Origin: Pardosa pseudoannulata
Lineage: Eukaryota; Arthropoda; Arachnida; Araneae; Lycosidae
Length of the DNA stretch: 64,000 bases
NCBI GenBank assembly: GCA_032207245.1
Contig: CM063502.1
Location: 133,789,573-133,853,572 of the forward strand
Direction: 5' to 3'
Part shown: positions 1-55,368 of the stretch, piece by piece
Layout: each line of letters opens with the position of its first letter
Numbering within the stretch: the first letter of the stretch is position 1
Translations under genes and position numbers: made by a program
The notes under the pieces: model-generated
Database searches by the model: none
Seen by the model: only the letters and a program-made list of their open reading frames with translations
What the model was told of the DNA's origin: nothing

Positions 1-41718
<41,718 letters not shown>

Positions 41719-42825
41719 AATTCTTGTTTTTTGTTTGATATAGAGTTGGGCCTATGATTCCTGTGTGCCTTCTCTGCTGTGCCAATATGTTGAGTCTGTT
41801 TGAAATGCAAGAATTATAAATTTCCCTCTTGATATATTTTTGATGAAAATTTTTTATTTTGGTCTGTGCATCTGTGATATATTTGTTACAGCAGTTAGAT
41901 CTTTTATCACATTTTTAAACAAAATCATCAGTTTGCTCTCGTTTCTATTCATTATATACTTGAATTGTTGTCTACCAGACAATAGTTATAAATTTGTTGT
42001 TCATGTTTATTGATACATACATGTATGCTTTAGAAATATTTTTTTGAATTAATATTTTCATGATGTTGTGAAATTTTTAAAATTTATTACCATCTGTTAA
42101 AAATATTGTCTAGTAATAATGTGCCTATAACTTGGAAAATGTACGATTTTGACACACTAATACTCCGTCCTAAATGTAAAAAAATCAATACAACAGTTTT
42201 TTCCATTTTTTAAATTCATATTATAATAGGGGATGTTACACTGTTGAATTTTCTTGTCTGCTATATATTGCTTTTAATTTGAAATTTAGAAGTGATATAT
42301 ATTGAAAAATTGTTTCATTTATGAAATATGTTTTGATTTTATATAATTGATACTTTGTAAAAAATAACAAATTTATCTTTTCAAAAAGGCTTATTTTATT
42401 GTTAAACCTTTTTCCCTTTATTTTTTTTATGAAAAGTAATTATAATCCGTGAAATAATTATTTATTAAAATTTCTGGGCACCACTTTAATCAAAATATTG
42501 TTGCGATATTACCTATTTAATAAATTTTTTAGACATTTGTGAGATACATTTTAAATATGCATCTTTATGATGTTTTCTTAATTTTAACTGTAATAGTTTT
42601 CCTTTTTTATATAATTTGAAAAATGTGTATGTAATTTTTGTGCAATTTTACCATTAGCATTTTCTTATTGCAGTTTTATTTAACTCTCTTTAACTTTAAG
42701 ATGTTTCATGAGCTGGTATGTTGATATAGATATATCAATATAAAGTATCTCAGCTTTCTGATTATTTTACATGCTGTAAAAATAGGTATTGCATTTTGCA
42801 CAAAATTATGGGTTTGTAACAGGGC

Positions 42826-42831
42826 AATAAA
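42826..42831 (+). terminator. Candidate proximal polyadenylation signal
   Basis: AATAAA about 1.1 kb after the stop codon, followed within 30 bases by a G/T-rich stretch (GGTCTTGTCAGAGTTTTG). Could give a short 3' UTR. Confidence 0.3.
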
Positions 42832-45800
42832 ATAAGGTCTTGTCAGAGTTTTGCTGATTTTGCAAACATTAATACAAGCCTGTTTTTCTTTTCTATATAA
42901 AATTGTGTATTTTTACTTTTTTTTTAAACTGTGCTTTATCCCAGTCCTTTATAATTATATAATTTTGCATTCTCATTATGGAGTTTCATCAGGAAAGATC
43001 TATTTGTATTAGATGCATATTAAAAGGCAACATTTTGCTTTACTTCTCATCATTTCTATTTTATTTATCTTAAAATAGTGTAATACATGGACATGCTTTA
43101 TTTCAGTTATTTTTTGTTGTCTCTTTATTCCTTATTTTTGATTTAATTGTTTTAAATGCATGTAATATGAAAAAGTTGGACAGTGATATCTTTTGATATT
43201 TTAATTGTGTTGTATTGTTATAAATACTAAAGGTGTTTAAAGTAAGTGTTATATTTCCTATGGAAAGGTGTAAGGTTTCTGTATTGTTAGTGATATTCCA
43301 ATAAGGCATGACTGCTTCTTTTGAAATTTTACATTTCCTCCATAAACATTGGAAGATTTCCAATATTTGAGTTTAAAGTAATTTTAAAAGTTTTGTTTGG
43401 AAATTGGAAATTATTAGGGTAGATAATTCTTTTTATGAAATTTTAAATAAAATTCTAAATGCTTCCTTCTCATTATCCTACAAAATCAAGTTCTTACTTT
43501 GATATACTAATGTAAAAAAGCTACAGTGCTGCCACTTTTTTAATTCAAGTTTAATCAGCCTTATTGAGCTGTAATTTTATATCAGTTCACTGTATATTGA
43601 TTGCTTCATTTGTAAAGCATATTTTATAAAATCGTGTGTATAAGATTTCTTTGTACATACTTGAGGTTTCTTAGTTCTTAGCTGTTATTATTTTATATTA
43701 CTAGGTGAGATTAGCCAGTACTTTAGTGTAACATGTATGATAAAAAATTTAGAAAATGTTTATTTGGTGCACACATATATACATGAGTTTAAAATGGTCT
43801 TTCCTTGTGTTAGTTGAATTTTTTGTTGTACATTGTTATGAGCATGATTGTGAACAAATGCATAATACCTCATTTATCCATTGTGACATTGTTAAGAAAA
43901 ATTGAATATTTGTTGCTCCTTCCAAGAGACTTCATTTATTGGAGGCTTATTAGAGTAGATTGGTTATCCTTTACATATTAATACTAATTTAAGAGCTGAG
44001 TGTTTTCTTTAAAGTTTTTTATATTTCAAATAACTGAAGGAATTTAAACTTTCTAACTGTTTCATAAACTTTAAAACTCTCAGAAATAAATAAAATTTCT
44101 TACTGTATTTGAAATTTCATTAGGCACTCCAAAAGGTCATGGCATTCAGTTACTTTGGCATTTTTATTTTAATGCACTAAGTACATAATTATGTAGTAAC
44201 AATATAACGCATCCTTACTGTTTTATTTTAGTTATTTAATTTCTTTCATTAAAGACGTGTGCCTTAAATATACTACTAGATATTCAAATACAAGGTGATT
44301 TTGACCTTAATAAGTATTTTGAAATCCCATTCTTGAAACTGAAGAGTGTGTAATTTGTGCATTATTAAATTTCTTTAAGGACTTTTATTTTAATATTACA
44401 TTGATTTTAGAGCATTTTAATTGACTTTTGAGTAGATGAATAAGTTTGAAAAACTATCTATTTGAAAGTGGATTTTTAATGATAGTCCTTTAGTATTTTT
44501 GTCATTTCTTGTGTGATAGGCATTATAAGTCTTTGGTTTATGGTGGTAATTAATTTTTGAAATTTGATTTTCTAGAACTGAATCTAAACAAGCATCACCC
44601 AAATTTGTATATTGATTTTGTGGAAAAAACACAAAGAGGTGTTTTTTTCAGTATTTTCACACTTTCCTGTTATCATTACTCAACCTATTTTACACTCATT
44701 TCATAACATTCCTCTTGACACAGTTCCCTGTCTTTTATTGCTTCATCACTCTGTATATATATGCATCATTCACGTTAATATTAGGAATTAAAGCAGTATT
44801 TATGCATTTTTTTAAGCTATCTAACTGTATTGTTCCAATTTATTTTTGATTGGAATTATTCTTCTGACACATTTTTATTCTTTATAGGTAAAAATTTTAT
44901 AATTTATTTAGCCATAGTAGGATCATTTCAGGAATAAAAAAGAATTTAATCAGAAAATAACTTATTTAACCAGTTATCTTAACAATTTCCTGACAGCACA
45001 TCATATCTATCTGTAGTTCTACCATTTATTTTGACCATCTACCTTTTGTATTTATTTATATCATGATTGTTTTTTTCATATATAATTTATATATGAATGA
45101 AGAAAACTCATATGATATGTGTATTATTGATAAATTTCAAGTCTTATAAATATAATTTAAGCTATGGAAGGGAATTAAGAATTATCCCACTCCTTATATA
45201 TGGCAGAGTTTTATTTCATTTGCAGTTAACTCATTTATACTATGTTGTGTTCATCTTTCACATCGTAGCTTGAATTTTAATTTACCTGGGTTGTTCAATT
45301 TTATCCATCTAGTCCTTTTCTCTAAGATATTGTAAAGATTTATGTTTAGATGATAGATTAAATTTTCTGTCTATTTTACTTTGTAATTCCTTGTCAAAAA
45401 AAAAAAAAAAAATGTCCTAGAAATGTACAGTTCTAGGTGGTGCTTTTTATGATTTACTTTTGCATGAATTATTAAAAATGCAAAATTTTTTTCTTTTAGT
45501 TTTTTCAGTTTGTGTGAATGTCATGTTTAGAGCTGTGATCATTAATTATTTTCTGTCATGTTTTATTATTTACTGTCATATTTGTGTGTAGATATACATT
45601 GAGGTTATTAACTATTCATCTTGATGTATGTTTGATTTATATTGTTAGTTATTTTGAATATCTTCTAGAGTCTTCAAAATTTTAATGACATCTTTGTTGT
45701 TGATTTTGAACAAGTGTTAGATTTATTTTTAGCTGCATCAGATTAAATGGTGCTAAAACGGGATTTTTTTTTTTTGTACTTGTACTTTTGTAAAAGATTA

Positions 45801-47613
45801 TTAGTAAATGTATACTTAAACCCTTGTTTGTTTTATATGAATGCAATAATTTTATTAATTGCATATTTGTTTCCCAAAGAAAAGATATTGAGAAGTATAT
45901 TTTAGAATAGAATTGCATTTACTGAATATTTAAGTAGCAGTTTCATTGCTGAATAATTTGTCATGTTTAATATACCATTTGAGGTCTATTTTAAGGCATG
46001 GGATTATAAAGTTTGATAATGGTTTAAACAGTTTTTGATATAATTTATAATATATTTTTACTTTGGTTTATATAACTTGTAAACTTTTATTATTTACATA
46101 TTAGGAATAATGCATAAAGCAAGGACATATCAACTATATAAAATGTAAGCTTACAATTACATATTAATAGTCCACCATGGCATAAGTTTTTAATGTTTTC
46201 ATAGTTTTATTGAATGTGCATTTGTCTACACTTATCAAGTTAGTTTTGTATGTAGATTTTTAAGGATTTGAACACTTGTATAATATAGTTTAAGAGTAAA
46301 GAAAAATTTAAATCTTTGCACTCTTAAAGATTTATAATATACAATTCAATAAATTACATATATATGAATTTATAAAATATTATTAAAGTTTAGTAATGTC
46401 TGGAAACTAATTGCTAGAAAAATGCATATTTTATATAGTGTATAAAAATAAATGTAAGTCATATGATGCAGATGTTGAAAGTGTAGATTACTGTTAAAAC
46501 TGTAGTTTGCCCCAAATAACTTAACTGAATAAAACATGAGGTAAAAGGTTTATCCATAGTAAATTAGAACTCTGTTGAGGCAATAAACACACACTCTTAC
46601 TGTAAAAATTTTAGTTTAATTAAAATAAGTGTATCATATCATTAGGACAAGTTGAGTACTTTCTTAGTGTTCAATCAGTATTATACTGAATTTTGGTGGG
46701 TATTACATTTCCATGAGTTTCATGGTATTAATTAAATCCATTAATAAAAAATAACTTGAACTAATATTTGGTGAGGGATAAACCTTCATAGATTCTTTCA
46801 TTTCTTTATTAATTTTGTAAAGAATTGATTTTTTTCTTATTTAGGTATTAATCCATTATTTTAAAAGCATTTTGATTTTCATATCTTACTTTTGTATCTT
46901 ATGTTTGCATTTTAATATTTATCATATACTTATATATTTATTAAACAATTAAACTTTAGTTTTTAAATACAGAATATATAAAATTATTATTTGGTGTGTT
47001 ATTTTATTTTGGCAATGGAAAAGGACCTCTCATCACTGACATGTATATTAAGCGTTTTGCATCATCAACTGAATCAAGTCAACAATTATAGTTCATATGC
47101 ATACTGAACGTTTGGAGGTTTATTCTTGGAAAGAAGTCATTGCTTTAGTCTATCAACATAAGATTGATTATTCCACAAAAAGTGTTGATATATTTATATT
47201 TTTGCACCCAGCACATTTTGAGGCTATCAGTGGTATGCAAAACTATATTACCTCTGTGAGAGGTTTGTGCAATGAAGATTTTGATATTTGTACAAACAAA
47301 GATTTTTGTAGTTGAATGCTTCTGTATATATAAAGAATATTTTTCCACAGACACTGTAAAATAATGTAGAGTTCGATATTGCATTTGAATGTTGACTGGT
47401 AGCATATTGGTTGTTTTAATTTTCTTTTGCCATATTGTTTTGGTCAGTAAATATTGTGAACAAAATGTAAGACTGCATAACAGTGTGTGCTTCATTTTAT
47501 GCTTTATAATAAATTAATGTGTATGTGATTGCAGTTACTTTTTAGGTACCTCATCCTTAACACATTTGTATATTAATAGTTCTCTTGTGTTTTATGTTTT
47601 GATGTGTTTCTGT

Positions 47614-47619
47614 AATAAA
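47614..47619 (+). terminator. Candidate distal polyadenylation signal
   Basis: AATAAA followed by a T-rich stretch (CTTTCTTTTTAATT) and then TTTTGGTTCTTTTC. It lies at the point where the repeat-free T-rich block ends, so it may mark the distal 3' end. Another AATAAA lies at 47508. Confidence 0.35.
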
Positions 47620-48544
47620 ACTTTCTTTTTAATTAAAGAGACTCTTTTGGTTCTTTTCAGAAATGCTGAAATGTTAATTATTGCACAATATTGGATTAAT
47701 ATATCGATATAATTTAAATAACTTTAATATATTAAAAGGTTCAAGGCTATTTTACAGATTTTTGTGGAAAAAGGTTTTTATGGTTATTGTGCTCAATTCT
47801 AATGTTACTTATTTAGGATAATCTGTAAATTTTGCTGAGTAATGCCAAGTAAAATTTCTTGTTGTAATAAGACTACTTAGGTTTCCTAGGTGTAGAGGTG
47901 TTTGATTTTTTTTTTGTTATTAATATGGACTATTTTGGGAACAGTTACAAGTATTATAAATTTGCAGTAAGTTTATCGAAGCAGATTAACCCTGCAAAAA
48001 GATAAGTAATAAAGAATTTAGAGGCAATATGCATACAAATAGGCTTGTAGCACGTGGTGACTTTATAGGAAAATTGAGAATGTAGAAGGGGTAACTGAAT
48101 TCATGGACTCCGCAGGATGCCTGTTTTAATGAACTCAAACGTTTAAGTTGATGAATGGCATGCTAAGATGCAGTGAACATAAGTCACATCAAAACTTGTG
48201 GCCATCTGCAACTTGAAGAGGTTTCCATGGGAAATCAATATTGGACCCTGGGATACATGGGGGGGGGGAATATTCAGAATGCTCATAGTAAGCAAATAGA
48301 ATGAGAGTTACCATAATGTACTATGGTCAAATCAAAATAGATCTAAAAAACGATTGGATGACAATGAAGAAAAAATGAGGGAAGATTTAAGAAAATAAAA
48401 CAGTCCTAGTTATTCATCCCATATCGTGGCTGTGCCTGAACTAAGTCCGTGTTGCAAGTCATGAGTTTAGTTCCTGCTATGATTAAAGTCACCACCCCAT
48501 ATGTTTAGAAAGAATTTAATCTTTTTATATTAACGATATTTGCC

Positions 48545-48660
48545 GTATACATATCCTGATTAACAGCTAATGGTATGATACATATAAATAGTTGCCTCAT
48601 ACTTGTCCTGATTAGAAGAATATAGCAGCCAATGGTTATGATACATGCAAATAGTCTAGT
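48545..48660. repeat. Imperfect ~60 bp tandem duplication
   Basis: Two similar blocks: TCCTGATTAACAGCTAATGG...GATACATATAAATAGT, and TCCTGATTAGAAGAATATAGCAGCCAATGG...GATACATGCAAATAGT (the second with a short insertion). They are followed by CTAGTCTAGTCTAG. Confidence 0.7.
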
Positions 48661-49565
48661 CTAGTCTAGTTTGGTCAGACCTGGCCTGGCTTAGCCTAGC
48701 CCAGGAAAGCTAAGTCTGTTTTTCCAAAGCCTTTGTTTTGGAAAAACTGACTCTGTTTGCTTTACGAAATGGTAATAAAAATTGGGGGAACATAATTCAG
48801 ACTTTATTCAGATAATATTTAATATATTGCACACATGAGTGTGTGACATATTGGTTTATATCGAAAAAGCCCATGCTGGGTCCGACTGTCGAGACTGGTA
48901 AGTGAGGTTACCAAAAATTTAGGAAAACCAATATAGGTGTACTTAAGAAGTTAGGTCAGTCTGCTACAAAACGTTTCCAAATCAAATTGATTAGCCGATG
49001 AGAAAGGTTAAAAAAATAACATGAAAGACGCTACTAACATCATTACAGGTGTCAGATTTTATATAAAATTATATATTGGCCAAAATTAAAAGGACCCCCC
49101 TAAATTATATCCCTGAACTGAATATCATTTTTTTGGTATTTGGAAATGTTGGTCAAAATTTGCTGAATGTTGTGAGATATCATTTGATGTCAAAAAATGA
49201 TATTTACTTTTACGATGTCGAGAGATATCGCTGTATATTATTAAAAGAATATTTTTAGGGCGTTGTTAACAACATTAAGAAAAAAAAAAAAACATTAAAA
49301 AAGTTCGTCGTAAAAACTGGCAAATTTAATGAATCTCATTTTTTAGAAAATTTCTTTTATAGGCAATACAATCAACTCTTTTAAATGCTTTCTTTTACAC
49401 AATTTTAAATTATAATTTTACGTTAAGTCGGTCATTATCGGGAAAAAAGACAGTAAATTAGAATTGTTAAAAAAAGTAGGAGTGAAAATTTACATTTATG
49501 CATATCGGAATAGATTTCAATAATCCTAAAACTTTGAAATTAGCCTTTTTAAATTTTAGGATTAG

Positions 49566-49808
49566 TTTGAAGAAGATTTAGAAAGAATTGATCAGATAGA
49601 ACTAAAGAATATATGTCCAAATTTAGTACTTACAATGAGAATCTTTCTATGCATGCCTATAACAACAGTTTCGCTTAAATATTTTTTGGCTGAAAGTACT
49701 AAAATCATATCTGCGTTCCTCGTTAAAACAGGGACGACTATGTGTAAACTGTGCATTGAAAAAGAAACATCAAACATATTAAACTACCGACTTTTTCGCG
49801 GACACTAA
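49566..49808 (+). pseudogene. hAT transposase C-terminal fragment (open for 80 codons)
   Basis: The frame after the TAG at 49563-49565 reads DLERIDQIELKNICPNLVLT, MRIFLCMPITTVSLKYFLAE, then KLCIEKETSNILNY and stops at 49806-49808. PNLVLxMRIxLxxPxTxxS and the IEKE block are the hATC pattern of the hAT transposases related to ZMYM1-type proteins. The segment between the two blocks is shorter than usual, so an internal deletion is likely. No upstream catalytic core is visible. Confidence 0.65.
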
Positions 49809-51907
49809 ATTTAGGAAAGTAATGTCTTAAATACCTTTTCCTTATATATAATAAGTATAGATTTGTTAGTTTCTTAATTTTTGAGTCGTGAGTTCATTCT
49901 GAATATATTACATAGAGAGATAATATTTTTATATATTTTCCTCACTAAATTTGGTGGTAGGGTTCAAGCCATGAGCATTTTCTACCATGAACGCCAAAGG
50001 GCTTAGTTCTGACCCCGAGGACCACAAGTAGCAAATTTAGGAACCGGTACTGGTTTTCACGGTACCGGGGTACCCCCTCCTCCCTTCAACCTACATTTAA
50101 AATTAATCTTTTAAAATTACATGTATGCAGGAATGTTATGGATTTAGATTACTTAAAACATTAATGCTTAACGTCCCTATTTAAGGACAGTTAAAAAATT
50201 GATTATAGAATTTTATGCTTTTTCAGAACGAGATTTTCTTTTTATACATTTTATGCATTTTATTCTCTCGAACTGCATTCTGTTTCTCTTCCTTCTTCTC
50301 TGTTTCCCTCCCTCACACTATCTCTGTTTTCGCTCTATATGTACAAATATATCTCTATTTATCTATCTCTATTGCTAAAACGCTAGGGACGGCCCTGACG
50401 GTTGCGGACGTCCATACCAACAGGGAGAAGGTAGGATCGGGGATTTGCTGGTTTGCATAGGTTAAAAGTATCCGATAGAGGCTTAATTTGTAATCCATGT
50501 TGCCTGTTTTTTTATTGAAGAGTGTAACTCTAATGCTTACTTTCGCATAAATAGGATCACAGGCGTCATCTTCATCATTAAATGGTGATGGATCTTCTCT
50601 ACATTTGGTGCACCATTATTTTATTACATGTCCTGTTAGATCGGTTCGTACTGCTGTTTTTATTTTCACGGAAATGACTTTTTAGAGAAGGGCAAAAAAT
50701 ACAATCTCTTGTTAATGCCTCTCTCTGTTGTAAATGATTCTCCGTTACATCATTATTCTGTTTCATGTGGCAGTTAGGATGACAGATGATGTAAATTAGA
50801 CATCTATTTTTCCAAAGTGACAGTTAATTATTAATATTTTTTAAATTTCGTCTCTTAAGTTTTCAGAATAAGTGTACAAATCTATAGATTACGCATTTTT
50901 TAAATCCGTGTTTTTTATGCGAATAAAATATCAAATGTCAAAATAATGAGCTTTAAAAAGGCATAAAAATATACTATTTTGTATTCATAATTTATTTGTG
51001 TTTGTGTGGCTAATCCCTTCGAAGTGTGGCTAAGGGGTGACAAATTACGGATGCTGTTTATTTACATGACAGTAAGAGCTACAAGGGTAGATGTTCTATT
51101 TGACTTCGAAGTACTCCTCATAATTTGGAACACTGATTTCGCGAACTTCTCTCTTATCGACTTCTCAGCAGGGGGATTTTTGGATCCATAGCTTTAACAC
51201 TTTGTGGATGAGTGTCGCCGCACAAATGACATAATCATATTTCTATTTACTAAGTCGAATGTCGCCTTTGCAGAGACAGAAAATAAATTCGTTATCTATG
51301 CCGTTAAAGTTTTTTTTTTTTCAGTATGGAATACTTATTGTTGCTTAACTCTTAAAGAAATTCGATTCTACTGCAATATTTCTCCTCGTAAACTCAACAG
51401 AAATGTTGGGGATAACTTCAAGAAATTTTACATTTTGAAAAATACAAAAACTGAAACAGATTTGTGTATTTTAAAATAATAATTATTATTCATGAAACCT
51501 GTAAGAAAAATGCATTTTTTAGATTTCTTAATTTTTAAAATTCAATTCATTTTATAAAATTTTATTCTCAATTAGAATAAAAATTATTTCACTTAAAAGT
51601 ATATACATATGTATTAATAGTCAAGTATACTTTATGGTTCTAAGAGCAATAGAACAAGTTTTAAGCGTACGTATGCATCAACAAGTATTGTACTACTGCT
51701 TTTGTTAAGTACTTAATTAATTTTCTATATTTAGTTAAAAATAATTAAGAAGTTTGCTCTGTAATACAAGAGAATAAGCATGCAGTGTAAATTAATGTAG
51801 TATTTTACTTGAGAAATTTTGTTTAGTTAAAAATTAGTTTGGCCCAACCCCTTACTAATTAAAAATTTTCATTTTTTTACAGGTGTTCCTATTATTTTGT
51901 CCTATAC

Positions 51908-51909
<2 letters not shown>

Positions 51910-51962
<53 letters not shown>
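51910..51962. repeat. (AT)n microsatellite
   Basis: About 52 bp of alternating TA. Confidence 0.98.
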
Positions 51963-51965
<3 letters not shown>

Positions 51966-52240
51966 TGTTGTAATGTACTTACAACACAAACACCAGTGTT
52001 CATTCTTAAAGGGGAAACACAGTAAAATATACGCTATGGAATTAAAGGAAAATACCTAATATTTAAACTAAAACATTTATTATGTACAATATTTACAAAT
52101 TAATACATCACTTGATTAGTTTTTAACATGACCTGCAATTATTTAGTTTTTCTATTCATAAATACTTTTGAAATGCTATTCCTTATCAAAAGATTATGAG
52201 ACCCAGGTAGTATTTATGAATATTATTAAGTGTACCTACA

Positions 52241-52653
52241 GTGGTTACAGGGGAGCAGGCTGGGGCTGTCAACAGGCTGGACGTCGGTTCGGGCATGCGG
52301 CCGTTATTTTGCTGGACGTCTATGCTGGCGTGCCGATCATACGCATGCGGATTCGGAAATCGATTGCTGGCCCGGGCTCTCTGGCTTGCTCACGGGATCT
52401 CAATGTCCAGCAACTCTTGAATACCGACCTCGAGTCCTTTTCCTACTTTCTTTCCACACCTTTACACCTCGGTTTAACGCCCTTTTTTTCTCTGTCCCAA
52501 CCACTTGTTAGAGAAATATTTTCACATCTGCACCCCCTTCGAGTGTGCAGATGAGCTCATTAAAACGGCCCCTTTTGTGAAAGTTGACATTATTGCTTAG
52601 TCTCTGCCCCAATATCTCGCGGTTTCATCCTTACCCGGGCTTGACCGTTACAC
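52241..52653 (+). mobile_element. CpG-rich patch, possibly an LTR fragment
   Basis: About 410 bp much richer in GC and CpG than its surroundings. It begins TGGTTACAGGGG and ends GACCGTTACA, so it has TG...CA borders like an LTR. Internal motifs GCTGGACGTC and CATGCGG each occur twice. No second LTR, primer site or polymerase was found and no target duplication is visible, so the class is a guess. Confidence 0.25.
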
Positions 52654-52795
52654 TTGTGCCCCTCAGTGAGCTATAACTCCTCCACAGGGGTCCTCTCTAA
52701 AACTCGAAGTCAACAGCTGCAGCTAAATTCCTCTTGGAAATTTAGTCCACAGCTGTGTATGCACGTGCTGACCATCGTGGGAAAGTACATCAGTT

Positions 52796-52905
<110 letters not shown>

Positions 52906-53787
52906 AATCCCCCCTTAACGGAAAAATCTGAACAGATGTATTATACCCCTTGGCTTACTTAACATTTTTATACCACTTTAAACTCGATGAAACACAATTT
53001 TAAGCGTTATGATATGACCCATTATATTTTAAATTATTGCGAAACTGGACTAAGCGTGGACGCTCTGAACTTGGAAATACCATAAAATAAAAATAGATGT
53101 TTTCTAGAAGCTCTGTTTTTTTTTTTAGATTGGCACCAATCTCTGAGGGGATTGGACCAGATACCCCTTTCCAAAAACATCCCTTGGATCCGTGAATCAG
53201 AAATATACGTAATAAGAAACATTATAAATTTTTGAACTTAGAAATATGTTACAATGATTTTTATCTGTTGAATAGCTAGTTGATCTTGAGTGTCAATGTC
53301 TTTAATGCTTCAGTATTAATATGATTCTTTTTTGATGGAAAACAAAGAAATTTTGAAGAAAAAACTCATTTATTTGAGATTGGAACAGAAGTAGAAATTT
53401 TTTTTTTATCCAAAATTAAAACCTAACAAATTTATTATTAACACAAAGAAAAAATGTAGAAAAATTCGGAAAATTAGTGAAATGTCACCAAATTTGAAAA
53501 GCGCTCCAACGTGAGTGTAGATTACAACTATGGCAATGATTTATCAAAATTCATCGAATTGTTCCCTATGAAAACGATCGAAAAAAATATTGATAATGAA
53601 AATATCAGGTAATTAAAGAAAAGCTTGATTTAGAAGGTGAATAAAAGCATTTAGTTTTAGTTAAAATTATTTCATAATAAAACTCAATTACTAAATATTT
53701 CTGGAAGAGTGGATTTTTTGAATCTCACGACCTAAGAAATTTCTATTTTAAAAACAAGAAAAAGGAAAATAATGAAAAGATATGAAA

Positions 53788-53834
53788 TTTCAGTTTTACT
53801 TCCGATTGTAAGCTTGCAGGTCTTAAATACTTAT
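53788..53834. repeat. 47 bp direct repeat, copy 1
   Basis: TTTCAGTTTTACTTCCGATT...TTAAATACTTATT; the second copy at 54897-54943 differs at about one base. Flanks are not obviously similar. Confidence 0.85.
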
Positions 53835-54896
53835 TGTTACATGTGATATAGAAACCTCTTGCTCTATTTGTCAAACTTGGAAACCAAAATTTGGAAAATT
53901 TGGAAACCAAAAATTCGTTTGCTCGTGTAAAAATGAAACCAAATTTATGAGCTCAAAAATATTACACCAAAGTGTTCCGAGCCACATAACAGGTCACAAG
54001 TCAGGTTTGCTATACTAAAATCTCAAAAGAGCGCTAACATATATAAAGAGAAGTATAAATAAATTAATCATTGTAATTTTTTTTCGCAATTCATAAAATA
54101 TTTGTTTTAAAAATTCATATTTTATTAAATGTTTGTTAATTTTTAAAATTCCCCCAGTGATTTGTTTGAAATATTTACCATTCCCCTCTATTGTACAACA
54201 AAATAAATCTGGGTATCAGTTTTAAATTTCAACTTATTTAGGTTATTAAAGCTCAATTTAATTTTAGAAAAGTTAGCATTAGTCATAAAAACTTAACGTA
54301 CAGAGATAAAAAAAAGTTTTTCAATAAGTTAATTATTCAATGTATCGAAAAATAATACCCCATTCTGTTCGAAAGAGACATTTAGGTGAAATTAAGACGG
54401 AAATAAGAAAAAATGAAAAAATACTGGGCAAAGAAAATTAAAAAAAAAATAACAGAATGTTTAAAAATACTGAATTTAAGAAAAAAAAAGATTTAAAGAT
54501 TATTAAACTTGATTAATTTAGTTATAGTTTAATGTACATGTTTGCAAAATTTCGTAAGTTAATAGTTTCTCCAAACGTTTTGTCCGCCGTCTCCTTAAAA
54601 AGACAAATTATTGACTAGTCACTAGTTTAAAAGTAACTTTTTCTATAATCTTCTCTTTGAAAATATAATCTGTTGAACATTTTTCGTCCATTATTTTGTT
54701 TTTCTAAGAATTTAGAACAGAGAAAAAAGAAAAAGAAAATCGGAGTCATTTTATTTGTGCACATAGACGAATAATAACGTTTCTGAGTCGTAAATTTTCC
54801 AAATTTTAACAAGACAGTGTGAATTTAAAAACAATAAATATTATACTCGTGAAAATTGTGTTTGTTTTTTAAATGTTGGAAACTATATATCTCAAT

Positions 54897-54943
54897 TTTC
54901 AGTTTTACTTTCGATTGTAAGCTTGCAGGTCTTAAATACTTAT
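54897..54943. repeat. 47 bp direct repeat, copy 2
   Basis: Near-identical to 53788-53834, 1,109 bp away, just upstream of the tandem array. Confidence 0.85.
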
Positions 54944-55113
54944 TATTTCAGCCGTTTTCTTTGAAAGCGGTGTAAGTTCATTTTGATAATAGTTAGTTAA
55001 TGATAAAAATTAATACAATTTACTATGAACTTTATATAAAAATAAGTTTTACATAAATTACTAGTTTTATATAAAAACATAAAACTGGTGTAATAACATA
55101 TATCCATATTTTT

Positions 55114-55326
55114 CTAATTATTCAAGGCCGAACGCTGGCCGATTGGTTAGGGCGCTGATCGTTGGTACCAGAGTTCGTGGGTTCGAATCCCACTATGGCA
55201 TGGATGTTCGTAGCCGTTCGGAATCGGCTTTAAGCAGTAGGTCCCGGTCTCATTAGCCCTCGTGTGCAAAACGGTAGACCGTAGCGCTCCAAACCAAACC
55301 AAACCAAACCAAACTAATTATTCAAG
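55114..55326 (+). mobile_element. tRNA-derived SINE with 13 bp TSDs inside array unit 1
   Basis: The SINE body spans 55127-55313, flanked by CTAATTATTCAAG at 55114-55126 and 55314-55326. It has an intact A box (TGGCCGATTGG) and B box (GGTTCGAATCC), the GTAGCGCTCCAAACC end and a five-fold CCAAA tail. The uninterrupted target sequence is present in units 2-4, so this is a clear insertion into the array. Confidence 0.92.
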
Positions 55327-55368
55327 TGCAAAACTTTAAATATCTCCATATAAAATAAAATACACTTA

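Larger units (their letters stand above)
41719..47640 (+). other. Putative long 3' UTR of Slik
   Basis: About 5.9 kb of T-rich non-coding sequence directly after the stop codon. It has no long (AT)n microsatellite, SINE or transposon remnant, unlike most of the long introns and the DNA beyond it. Several AATAAA hexamers occur (42826, 47508, 47614). The last, followed by a T-rich tract, is the best candidate for the distal end. A short form ending near 42,850 is also possible. Extent is inferred. Confidence 0.4.

Noticed and set aside
48425..48495. Another SINE copy
   Set aside because: The B-box-like AGTTTAGTTCC and spacing are too weak, and none of the family's body motifs follow.
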